A stretch of 53,176 bases of DNA, taken from positions 1 through 53,176 of the forward strand of contig NZ_JAOPWY010000164.1 of NCBI RefSeq assembly GCF_025965415.1. Reading direction: 5' to 3'. The notes below the pieces were generated by a model that had not been told where the DNA came from, did no database searches, and worked only from the letters and a program-made list of their open reading frames with translations. Source of the stretch: Nocardioides sp. (GTDB taxonomy: Bacteria > Actinomycetota > Actinomycetes > Propionibacteriales > Nocardioidaceae). This document shows positions 45,441 through 53,117 of the stretch, one piece after another (the first letter of the stretch is position 1; every line of letters begins with the position of its first letter). The position numbers and the translations under genes were made by a program.

Positions 45441-45506
45441 GCCGTCGGGCGGTGTGTGGCGCAGGTTCTGAGCCTCCGGATCCTGCGCCACTCACCGCCC
45501 GGCGGC
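45441..45506. terminator. Large near-perfect inverted repeat, probable terminator or insulator
   Basis: The 25-nt arms at 45441-45465 and 45482-45506 pair with 2 mismatches, and pairing continues partly into the 16-nt loop. It lies 32 nt after the oxidoreductase stop and 39 nt before the SigK-type promoter of the next operon. There is no T-run, as is common for actinobacterial hairpins. A repetitive extragenic palindrome is an alternative. Confidence 0.6.
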
Positions 45507-45544
45507 GATTTCCCGGGTGCCGGAGAACTTTCTTCATCCGCCAC

Positions 45545-45571
45545 CCATCCGGTCCCCCGGGCGCTCCGAAC
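45545..45571 (+). promoter_or_regulatory. SigK-type promoter upstream of the fasciclin-sigK operon
   Basis: CCATCC (45545-45550), 15-nt spacer, CCGAAC (45566-45571), giving a leader of about 50 nt before the ATG at 45631. It matches the site at 43837-43863 in both boxes, spacing and immediate flanks. Since sigK is the second gene of this operon, it would give positive autoregulation. Confidence 0.75.
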
Positions 45572-45630
45572 ACCTCCTGAAAGCGGGCCATCACGGCCCC
45601 CTCGAATGGCTTCCAACGAAAGGCAACGCC

Positions 45631-46281
45631 ATGAACACCAAGCTCCGCACCCGCACCCTGGGCCTCGCCGCCCTCGCGCTGACCGCGTCCATGAGCCTGG
45701 CTGCCTGTGGCAGCGAGAGCGACGCCGACACCGCGTCCGAGCCCACCAGCTCGGCCTCGACGTCGGAGACCCCGATGGAGTCCGAGTCCCCGTCCGAGGA
45801 GCCGATGGCCGACGGTCCGTTCGGTCCCGCCTGTGCCGAGGTCCCCACCTCCGGTGAGGGTTCGGTCGAGGGCATGGCTGACGACCCGGTCGCCACCGCC
45901 GCCTCCAACAACCCGCTCCTCAAGACGCTCGTCGCCGCCGTGACCGAGGCCGGTCTCGTCGACACGCTCAACTCGGCCGAGGACATCACCGTGTTCGCGC
46001 CCACCGAGGAGGCCTTCGCCAAGATCCCGAAGAAGGACCTCAACGCGCTGCTCGCCGACAAGGCCGCCCTCACCGCCGTGCTGACGCACCACGTGGTGCC
46101 CGGCAAGCTGTCGCCGGCCGACGTCGCCGGTGAGCACGAGACCCTCAACAAGGACATGATCACCGTCGAGGGCTCGGGCGAGGACTTCACCGCTGAGGGC
46201 GCGACCGTCGTCTGCGGCAACGTGCAGACCGCCAACGCCACCGTCTACCTCATCGACTCGGTGATGATGCCGCAGATGTGA
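45631..46281 (+). CDS. Fasciclin-domain lipoprotein (MPT70/MPT83-like)
   Basis: A 216-residue exported lipoprotein: signal peptide with lipobox SLAACGS (Cys near residue 27), a Ser/Glu/Thr-rich spacer of about 35 residues, then one fasciclin domain. Close resemblance to mycobacterial MPT70/83 is visible in DPVATAASNNPLLKTL, DITVFAPTEEAFAKIP, LTHHVVPGKLSPADV and TANATVYLIDSVMMP. Two further cysteines (GPACAEVP and ATVVCGNVQ) sit where MPT70 has its disulfide. The ATG at 45631 has AAAGG upstream. It lies 43 nt before sigK. In mycobacteria these proteins are SigK targets; function is unclear. Confidence 0.9.
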   Translation: MNTKLRTRTLGLAALALTASMSLAACGSESDADTASEPTSSASTSETPMESESPSEEPMADGPFGPACAEVPTSGEGSVEGMADDPVATAASNNPLLKTLVAAVTEAGLVDTLNSAEDITVFAPTEEAFAKIPKKDLNALLADKAALTAVLTHHVVPGKLSPADVAGEHETLNKDMITVEGSGEDFTAEGATVVCGNVQTANATVYLIDSVMMPQM

Positions 46282-46324
46282 CTCGTCCCCTGACGAGCCC
46301 GACCCGAGCAGCACTTGCGCAAGG

Positions 46325-46939
46325 ATGACTGACGTGAATCACGTGAGGCCCGTACCGGACGGGGCGCCCGAGGGCGTCCCGTCCGGGGGCGACGCACCCA
46401 GGCTCTCCGAGCTGCTCAGCCGGGCCGGGCGTGGCGACGAGGCGGCCTTCGCCGCGTTCTACGACGCCACGTCCGCCCGGGCGTACGGCCTGGCACTGCG
46501 CGTCGTGCGCAACCCGGCCCACGCCGAGGAGGTCACGCAAGAGGCCTACCTCGACGCCTGGCGCTCCAGCACCCGCTACGACGCGGAGCGCGGGAGTGCC
46601 GCCGGCTGGCTGCTCACGATCGTCCACCGCAAGGCGGTCGACCGGGTCCGCTCGGTCGAGGCGTCCACCACCCGTGACGAGACCTGGAACCGCCAGACGG
46701 CTCCGGTCGACCACGACCAGACCTCCGAGGCCGCACACGCCTCGCTCGACGCCGCACGGGTCCGCAGTGCGGTCGCCACCCTGACCGACGTACAACGCCG
46801 GGCCGTCGAGCTCACCTACTTCGGGGGCTACACCCACACGGAGGTAGCTGCTCTGCTCGACGTCCCGTTGGGCACCGCGAAGACACGAATACGCGACGGA
46901 CTGATCCGCCTGCGAGACCTGATGGGAGTTGGCTCATGA
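46325..46939 (+). CDS. sigK: ECF sigma factor SigK
   Basis: A 204-residue ECF sigma factor. Sigma-2 covers about residues 25-98 (FAAFYDATSARAYGLALRVV, EEVTQEAYLDAWRS) and sigma-4 about 140-200 (LTDVQRRAVELTYFGGYTHT, LLDVPLGTAKTRIRDGLIRL). Adjacent RskA and the MPT70/83-like gene identify it as SigK. The sequence contains no cysteine, so the disulfide switch described for M. tuberculosis SigK cannot exist here. The ATG at 46325 has AAGG directly before it. It should recognise the CCATCC/CCGAAC sites upstream. Confidence 0.9.
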   Translation: MTDVNHVRPVPDGAPEGVPSGGDAPRLSELLSRAGRGDEAAFAAFYDATSARAYGLALRVVRNPAHAEEVTQEAYLDAWRSSTRYDAERGSAAGWLLTIVHRKAVDRVRSVEASTTRDETWNRQTAPVDHDQTSEAAHASLDAARVRSAVATLTDVQRRAVELTYFGGYTHTEVAALLDVPLGTAKTRIRDGLIRLRDLMGVGS

Positions 46940-47670
46940 GCGACGTGCACAAGCTCACGGGCGCCTATGCCCTGGACGCGCTCGACGATCTCGAGCGGGC
47001 CCGCTTCGAGCAGCACCTCGCCACGTGCGAGGACTGCCGGGCAGAGGTCGCAGAGCTCCGCGAGACCGCGGCGCTGCTGGCCGAGACGACCGCAGTGGCC
47101 CCGCCGGCCTCGCTGCGCGACTCGGTGCTGAGCGGCATCACCCAGATCCGTCCCCTCCCTCCCGAGGTCCCCCGCACGACTCCCGCGTCCATCGCGGCAC
47201 AGCAGCGCGCCGGGCGGCGGGCCTGGATGCCCTTTCTGGTCGCGGCGGCACTCGCGATCTTCGTCGGGCTCGGCGCGGCGCTGATCCAGCCCTGGCAGTC
47301 CGACGAGGTGCCCCAGCTGACGGCCGCCGAGCAGGTCATCGGCGCCGACGACGCCCAGGAGGTGTTCCTCGACCTCGGTGAGGCCGGGCGGGCCACCGTG
47401 GTCCGCTCCAAGGCCGAGGACCGCGCGGTCATCCGCACCGAGGACATGGTCGCCGCTCCCAAGGGCAAGGTCTACGAGCTCTGGCTGATGTCCCCCGAGG
47501 GCGAGTTCACCTCCGCCGGGCTGATGCCCGACGAGGCCGACCAGACCCTCGTCCTCGACGGGTCGGCCGCGTCCGCGGCGGCCGTGGGGATCACCGTCGA
47601 GCCCGACGGCGGGTCCGAGCAGCCGTCCAGCAAGCCGATCGCCCTCTTCGACCTGACCGAGGCGACGTGA
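46936..47670 (+). CDS. rskA: Anti-sigma-K factor
   Basis: A 244-residue anti-sigma factor. The cytoplasmic N-terminus (1-90) has H5 and H27-x3-C31-x2-C34, the zinc-associated anti-sigma pattern. One membrane helix lies at about 95-115 (WMPFLVAAALAIFVGLGAAL). The outer RskA domain carries KGKVYELWLMSPEGEFTSAGLMP. The ATG overlaps the sigK stop (ATGA), giving matched synthesis. Release of SigK by regulated proteolysis is known for RskA of mycobacteria; the two cysteines here add a possible redox sensor. Confidence 0.9.
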   Translation: MSDVHKLTGAYALDALDDLERARFEQHLATCEDCRAEVAELRETAALLAETTAVAPPASLRDSVLSGITQIRPLPPEVPRTTPASIAAQQRAGRRAWMPFLVAAALAIFVGLGAALIQPWQSDEVPQLTAAEQVIGADDAQEVFLDLGEAGRATVVRSKAEDRAVIRTEDMVAAPKGKVYELWLMSPEGEFTSAGLMPDEADQTLVLDGSAASAAAVGITVEPDGGSEQPSSKPIALFDLTEAT

Positions 47671-49673
47671 ATGCCGGTGCGCAGCGCCGGGTGGCGGTCG
47701 TCGGGTCCGGTGTTGCCGGGCTGACGGCCGCCTGGGTCGCCGCGCGCACGGCCCACGTGACCCTCTACGAGGCCGACGACCGCCTGGGCGGCCACGCCGA
47801 CACCCACCTGGTGCCGACCGCCGACGGCGAGCTGGCCATCGACACGGGCTTCATCGTCCACAACCGCAAGACCTACCCGACGCTGCTGCGGCTCTTCGCC
47901 GAGCTCGGCATCGAGACCCAGCCCTCGGAGATGTCGCTGTCGGTCAGCGACGCCGGCACCGGTGTCGAGTACGCCGGCGCGCTGGGGGCGCGCGGCCTCT
48001 TCGCCCAGCGCTCCTCGCTCCGCTCGCGCGAGCACTGGCGGATGCTGCTCGAGATCCCGCGGTTCCACCGACGGGCACGGGCGCTGCTCGCCGACGACAC
48101 CTCGACCTCGGACCAGACGCTGCGCGACTTCCTCGCCGGGGGCGGCTTCTCGGCCGGCTTCGTCCGCCACTTCATGGAGCCCCTGGTCGCGGCCGTGTGG
48201 TCCTGCGACCCCGCGACCTCCCTCGACTACCCCGCGCGCTACCTCTTCACCTTCCTCGAGCACCACGGCATGCTCGGCGTCTTCGGCTCCCCGGAGTGGC
48301 GCACGGTCACGGGTGGCTCGGGGACCTACGTCGCCGCGCTCGCCCGGGCCCTGCCCGACGTACGGCTCGAGACCAAGGTGACGTCGGTCCGCGAGCTCGA
48401 CGACCGGGTCGAGATCACCGACGGCAGCGGCGCCACCACCGCCTTCGACGCGGTCGTGATCGCCACCCACCCGGCCCACGCGCTCGGCATGCTCGAGGCG
48501 CCGAGCGACCTGCAGCGCGGGCTCCTGTCCGCGCTGCCCTACAGCAGCAACCCGGCGCTGCTGCACACCGACGTCTCCCTGCTCCCCGACGCGCCGGACG
48601 CCCGTGCGTCGTGGAACTTTCACCGCCCCGCCAACGAGTCCCGGCAGGTCACGGTGACCTACGACCTCACCCGCCTCCAGCGCCTGCCCACCGACACCCA
48701 CTACCTCGTCACCCTCGGCGGCGAGGACCTGGTGGACCCGGCGACCGTGATCGACCGGATGGAGTACGAGCACCCGCTCTACACCCCCGAGTCGGTGGCG
48801 GCGTCGCGGCGGCTGCCGGAGATCAACACCGAGCGCATCGCGTTCGCCGGCGCCTACCACGGCTGGGGCTTCCACGAGGACGGCGCGCGCTCCGGCCTGG
48901 CCGCCGCGACCCACCTCGGCCTGCCCTGGACCCGTGTCGACCACGTCGTCCCGGCGCCGGGACGCTTCCGGACCACCATCCGCCACACCCGGCGCACGCC
49001 GTTCAAGCGCACCTTCGAGCACTCCTCGACGCTGTGGCTGGTCGACCTCGACGGCCTGCCCGACCACGGTCTGCTCGCCCGCTTCGAGGCCCGCGACCAC
49101 CTGGGGTCCCCGGAGCGCACGCTGCGCGAGAACGTCGAGGCGTTCCTCGCCGACAACGGCGTCTCGCTCGGCACCGGCACGCGGCCCGGCACGATCCTGA
49201 TGGCCGCGCAGCCACGCTCGCTGGGCTATGCGTTCAACCCGATCAGCGTCTTCTGGTGCTTCGACGACCGCAACCGCCAGGCCGGCGTCGTGGTCGAGGT
49301 GCACAACACCTACGGCGACCGGCACGCCTACCTGGTCCACCCCGACGAGCAGGGCCGCGCCCGCACCGACAAGGCGATGTACGTCTCCCCCTTCCACGGG
49401 ACGGACGGGACGTACGACATCGCCGTGCCGATCCCGACCGACCGCCTGCACGTGGCGGTGACGCTGCGCGGGCACGACGCCGACGCACCCGGGGGCCCGT
49501 CCGCCGCGTTCAGCGCCAGCCTCACCGGCACCCGCAGCGACGTCGCCGTCCGCACGACGCTGGGCGCCGCGCTGCGCGGCAGCGTGCAGATCCGGGCGCA
49601 CGGCATCTGGTTGTGGGCCCGCCGACTTCCGATCCGCCCTCGACCCCGTCACCGCCAGGAGGGCGTGCAATGA
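47667..49673 (+). CDS. Fusion of FAD-dependent amine-oxidase-like protein and DUF1365 protein
   Basis: A 668-residue fusion. Residues 1 to about 425 are an FAD-dependent oxidoreductase (VAVVGSGVAGLTAAW, YEADDRLGGHADTH, ending with GAYHGWGFHEDGARSGL). From about 431 (FRTTIRHTRRTPFKRTFEHS) to the end it is DUF1365. In M. tuberculosis the counterparts Rv0449c and Rv0448c are separate genes of the sigK locus. The GTG at 47667 overlaps the rskA stop. Related genes elsewhere occur with CFA-type methyltransferases and are linked to fatty-acid modification and singlet-oxygen response. The chemistry is not established. Confidence 0.85.
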   Translation: MNAGAQRRVAVVGSGVAGLTAAWVAARTAHVTLYEADDRLGGHADTHLVPTADGELAIDTGFIVHNRKTYPTLLRLFAELGIETQPSEMSLSVSDAGTGVEYAGALGARGLFAQRSSLRSREHWRMLLEIPRFHRRARALLADDTSTSDQTLRDFLAGGGFSAGFVRHFMEPLVAAVWSCDPATSLDYPARYLFTFLEHHGMLGVFGSPEWRTVTGGSGTYVAALARALPDVRLETKVTSVRELDDRVEITDGSGATTAFDAVVIATHPAHALGMLEAPSDLQRGLLSALPYSSNPALLHTDVSLLPDAPDARASWNFHRPANESRQVTVTYDLTRLQRLPTDTHYLVTLGGEDLVDPATVIDRMEYEHPLYTPESVAASRRLPEINTERIAFAGAYHGWGFHEDGARSGLAAATHLGLPWTRVDHVVPAPGRFRTTIRHTRRTPFKRTFEHSSTLWLVDLDGLPDHGLLARFEARDHLGSPERTLRENVEAFLADNGVSLGTGTRPGTILMAAQPRSLGYAFNPISVFWCFDDRNRQAGVVVEVHNTYGDRHAYLVHPDEQGRARTDKAMYVSPFHGTDGTYDIAVPIPTDRLHVAVTLRGHDADAPGGPSAAFSASLTGTRSDVAVRTTLGAALRGSVQIRAHGIWLWARRLPIRPRPRHRQEGVQ

Positions 49674-51043
49674 CACTCGAGAAGAACCGCCCCGACGACC
49701 CGTCCCTCGAGCAGGGCACCGAGCGCCGCAGCCAGGGCATGCCCGGGCTCGAGCCGCTGGTCCGCAGTCCCCGCACCGCCGTGTCCGCCGCCGTGGCGCG
49801 ACGGCTGTTCCGTGCCGCCGTCGGCCGCCTCGCGGTGACCGTCGTCGAGGAGCCCACCGGCCGCCGCCTCGGCCAGGGTGGCCCGACGATGCGCCTGCAC
49901 CGACCCGACGAGTTCTACGCCCGCCTGGGCCGCGACGGACTGATCGGCTTCGGCGAGTCCTACATGACGGGCGCGTGGGACACCGACGACCTCGCTGGCT
50001 TCCTGACCGTGCCCGCGGCCCGGATCGCCACGCTGATCCCGGACTCCCTGCAGCGGCTGCGCGCCCTCGTGACGCCCCGCATGCCGGGGCACCACCGCAG
50101 CACGGAGGCCAACAGCCAGGCCAACATCTCCCACCACTACGACCTGTCCAACGACCTCTTCGCGCTCTTCCTCGACGACACGCTGAGCTATTCGTCCGCC
50201 CTCTTCGACACCTCCTCCACCCCGGTCCCGCAGGGCCCCGGCTCCGTCGGTGACCACCTGGTGTCGACCCCACCGGAGCCCACCGACAACGCCGACCCGA
50301 TGCTCCACCACCCCGACTTCGCCGAGGCGCAGGGCCGCAAGATCGAGCGCCTGCTCGACGAGGCCGGCGTCACCGACGGCAGCCGGGTGCTGGAGATCGG
50401 CACCGGCTGGGGCGAGCTGGCGATCCGCGCGGCCCGCCGCGGGGCGAACGTGCACACGATCACCCTCTCGGTCGAGCAGCTCGAGCTGGCCGAGGAGCGC
50501 ATCACCGCTGCCGGCTTCGCCCACCGCGTCCACGTCGAGCTGATGGACTACCGCGCGCTGGCCGCCACCGGGGCGACGTACGACGCGGTGGTGTCGGTCG
50601 AGATGATCGAGGCCGTCGGCCACGAGTTCTGGGGCACCTACTTCCGCACCATCGACGCGGTGCTCGCCCCCGGCGGCCGGGTCGCCATCCAGGCGATCAC
50701 GATGCCCCACGACCGGATGCTCGCCACGCGCGGCGGCCACACGTGGATCAACAAGTACATCTTCCCCGGCGGCTTCCTGCCCAGCGTGGAGGTCATCGAC
50801 GAGATCACCCGCGACGAGACGACCATCCGCCTGGTCGGTCAGCTCGAGATGGGAGACCACTACGCCGAGACGCTGCGCCGCTGGGACCGCCGGTTCCTCG
50901 CCCAGCGCGACGCCGTGCTGGCCCTCGGGTTCGACGACATGTTCATGCGGGTGTGGCACTTCTACCTGGCCTACTCCCAGGCTGGTTTCGCCAGTGGCTA
51001 CATCAACGTCTCGCAGCTCACCTTCACCCGGGAGAACCAGTGA
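49670..51043 (+). CDS. ufaA1: UfaA1-like fatty-acid methyltransferase (cyclopropane-synthase family)
   Basis: A 457-residue SAM enzyme. Seen: MRLHRPDEFYARLGRDGLIGFGESYMTGAW near residue 75, NISHHYDLSNDLFALFLDD, SAM motif VLEIGTGWGELAIRA near 240, SVEMIEAVGHEFW and TWINKYIFPGG. It closely follows mycobacterial UfaA1 (Rv0447c), reported to methylate oleate toward 10-methylstearate. An insert of about 30 residues (SSTPVPQGPGSVGDHL region) precedes the SAM motif. The ATG at 49670 overlaps the upstream stop and has AGGAGG upstream. Confidence 0.86.
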   Translation: MTLEKNRPDDPSLEQGTERRSQGMPGLEPLVRSPRTAVSAAVARRLFRAAVGRLAVTVVEEPTGRRLGQGGPTMRLHRPDEFYARLGRDGLIGFGESYMTGAWDTDDLAGFLTVPAARIATLIPDSLQRLRALVTPRMPGHHRSTEANSQANISHHYDLSNDLFALFLDDTLSYSSALFDTSSTPVPQGPGSVGDHLVSTPPEPTDNADPMLHHPDFAEAQGRKIERLLDEAGVTDGSRVLEIGTGWGELAIRAARRGANVHTITLSVEQLELAEERITAAGFAHRVHVELMDYRALAATGATYDAVVSVEMIEAVGHEFWGTYFRTIDAVLAPGGRVAIQAITMPHDRMLATRGGHTWINKYIFPGGFLPSVEVIDEITRDETTIRLVGQLEMGDHYAETLRRWDRRFLAQRDAVLALGFDDMFMRVWHFYLAYSQAGFASGYINVSQLTFTRENQ

Positions 51044-52359
51044 CCCAGACCGCCCCGCGCCCCACCTCGGCGGTCTCCGCCGCCGGGGTCGCCGACCGCC
51101 TCGCCGAGGCGGTGCGGCCGTTCATCGGCGGCGACCTCCCGGTCCGGCTGCAGGCGTGGGACGGCTCCGTCGCCGGGCCGGACGGCGCCCCGCTCGTGGT
51201 GCTCCGCTCCCCCGACGCGCTGCGCCGGCTGCTCTGGCACCCGGGCGAGCTCGGGGCTGCCCAGGCCTACGTCACCGGTGAGCTCGACGTCCCCGACCAG
51301 GACGGCTGGGACCTGGAGTCCGCGCTGACGCACGCCTTCGCGGTCGGCGCCGAGCGTGGCCTGTCCGGCGTACGCCTCTCGCCCCGCGCGCTGGTCGACG
51401 CGATCCGCACCGCCTCCGGTCTCGGCGCGCTCGGTCGCCCGCCGGCCGCTCCGGCGTCCCAGGCGCGGGTCAAGGGTCGGCTCCACAGCCTGGCGCGCGA
51501 CCGGTCGTCGATCAGCCACCACTACGACCTCTCCAACGAGTTCTACTCGCTGATCCTCGAGCCGCAGATGGCCTACAGCTGCGGCTACCACGCGACCCCG
51601 GAGACACCCCTCGAGGAGGCGCAGCGCGCCAAGCTCGACCTCGTCTGCACCAAGCTCGGCCTCGAACGCGGCATGACGATGCTCGACGTCGGCTGCGGCT
51701 GGGGCTCCCTGTCCCTGCACGCGGCGGAGCACTTCGGCGCGCGGGTCACCGGCGTGACGATCGCCGCGGAGCAGAAGAAGTTCATCGACGCCCGGATCGC
51801 CGAGCGCGGGCTGGAGGACCGGGTCGAGATCCGGCTCCAGGACTACCGCGAGGTGCCGGAGCGCGACCACTTCGACGCCGTCGGCTCCCTCGAGATGGGG
51901 GAGCACGTCGGCGCGGCCAACTACGCGACGTACGTCGACGTGCTGCGCCGCGGGGTGCGCCCCGGCGGCCGGGTCCTGGTCCAGCAGATGTCGCGGCAGG
52001 GCGCCGGCGGTGGCAAGCACCCCGGTGGCGGTCCGTTCATCGAGTCCTTCATCGCCCCCGACATGACGATGCGGCCGGTCGGCGAGACCGTCGCCCTCAT
52101 CGAGGCCGGCGGGCTCGAGGTGCGCGACGTCCACGCGATGCGGGAGCACTACGTCCTGACGGTGGCCGGCTGGATCGAGCGCTTCGAGGCCAACCTGCCG
52201 CGGCTGCGCAAGCTGGTCGGCGAGGAGGTCGTCCGCGTGTGGCGCCTCTACCTCGTCGGCGGCGCGCTCGCCTTCCGCGACGGCCGGATGGGCGTCGACC
52301 AGATCCTGTCGGTCCGCCCGGGCGCGGCCCACACCCTCCCGGCCGTCCGCTCGTGGTGA
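51040..52359 (+). CDS. Second cyclopropane-fatty-acid-synthase-family methyltransferase
   Basis: A 439-residue SAM enzyme from a different branch: SISHHYDLSNEFYSLILE, the canonical MLDVGCGWGSLSLHA near residue 212, GSLEMGEHVGAANY and FIESFIAPDMTMRPVGETV. The YIFPGG segment of UfaA1 is replaced, so it is a paralogue rather than a recent duplicate. The order of two methyltransferases suggests two successive or alternative lipid modifications. The GTG overlaps the ufaA1 stop (GTGA). Confidence 0.82.
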   Translation: MTQTAPRPTSAVSAAGVADRLAEAVRPFIGGDLPVRLQAWDGSVAGPDGAPLVVLRSPDALRRLLWHPGELGAAQAYVTGELDVPDQDGWDLESALTHAFAVGAERGLSGVRLSPRALVDAIRTASGLGALGRPPAAPASQARVKGRLHSLARDRSSISHHYDLSNEFYSLILEPQMAYSCGYHATPETPLEEAQRAKLDLVCTKLGLERGMTMLDVGCGWGSLSLHAAEHFGARVTGVTIAAEQKKFIDARIAERGLEDRVEIRLQDYREVPERDHFDAVGSLEMGEHVGAANYATYVDVLRRGVRPGGRVLVQQMSRQGAGGGKHPGGGPFIESFIAPDMTMRPVGETVALIEAGGLEVRDVHAMREHYVLTVAGWIERFEANLPRLRKLVGEEVVRVWRLYLVGGALAFRDGRMGVDQILSVRPGAAHTLPAVRSW

Positions 52360-53117
52360 CCCAGGCCCTGGTCGCCCTCCTGGTGGCACTGGTCGTCATG
52401 GGGGTCACCGCGGCCGCCAGCAAGCGCGTCGACCGGGTCGCGGTGGTCGACATCGCGTGGGGCTCGGTCTTCGTCGCGATCGCGCTCGTGCTGGCGCTCG
52501 TGTGGCCCGACGGCCACTCGTGGCTGCTCGCCGTGCTGGTCGCCCTCTGGGGCGGCCGGCTGGCCTGGCACATCGCGAAGCGCTCGAAGGGCCACGGCGA
52601 GGACCCGCGCTACGAGGAGCTGCTCGGTGGGCCCGGCTGGCACGCCGGCGCCGCCCAGGTGCTGCTCCGGGTCTTCCTCACCCAGGCGGTCGTCGCGTGG
52701 GTGATCTCCTTCCCCCTCGTCGTGGCCGCGGCGTACGACGTCCGCTGGTGGCCGCTCGTGTGGGTCGGCGTGGCCGTGTGGGTGGTCGGCGTGTTCTTCG
52801 AGGTCGTCGGCGACGCCCAGCTCGCGGCGTACCGCTCGCGCCCCCGCGACGAGCGCCCGACGGTGCTCGACACCGGCCTGTGGGGCTGGACCCGGCACCC
52901 CAACTACTTCGGCGACGCGTGCGTCTGGTGGGGCATCGGGCTCGTCGCGGCGGGCTCGTGGGCAGGCGTCGTAGCGCTGATCGGGCCGCTCTTCATGACA
53001 ATCTCGCTGACGGAGATTACGGGGGCGAAGCTCAACGAGAAGGGCCAGCGGTCCAAGCCCGGCTGGGACGACTACGTCCGCCGCACCAGCTACTTCGTCC
53101 CCCTCCCCCCCAAATGA
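52356..53117 (+). CDS. DUF1295 membrane protein (steroid-reductase-like fold)
   Basis: A 253-residue membrane protein with about six helices and the DUF1295 hallmarks VDIAWGSVFVAIAL, RPTVLDTGLWGWTRHPNYFGDACVWWG and the C-terminal Y-x4-YFVPLPP. It corresponds to Rv0446c of the mycobacterial sigK locus. The RHPNYFGD motif is shared with sterol reductases and methyltransferases that bind NADPH or SAM, so reduction of a methylene lipid intermediate is an attractive but unproven role. The GTG at 52356 overlaps the methyltransferase stop; a GTG three bases earlier is an equal alternative. Confidence 0.83.
   Translation: MTQALVALLVALVVMGVTAAASKRVDRVAVVDIAWGSVFVAIALVLALVWPDGHSWLLAVLVALWGGRLAWHIAKRSKGHGEDPRYEELLGGPGWHAGAAQVLLRVFLTQAVVAWVISFPLVVAAAYDVRWWPLVWVGVAVWVVGVFFEVVGDAQLAAYRSRPRDERPTVLDTGLWGWTRHPNYFGDACVWWGIGLVAAGSWAGVVALIGPLFMTISLTEITGAKLNEKGQRSKPGWDDYVRRTSYFVPLPPK

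Noticed and set aside
46282..46324. Independent promoter or terminator between the fasciclin gene and sigK
   Set aside because: Only a 6-bp hairpin (CTCGTC/GACGAG) is seen and no SigK-type or TANNNT box, so co-transcription with sigK is more likely.
47472..50273. Very long minus-strand open frame (about 930 codons) opposite the SigK operon genes
   Set aside because: It is Arg/Gly/Val-rich without any domain and lies opposite well-recognised genes; it arises from codon bias of high-GC genes.
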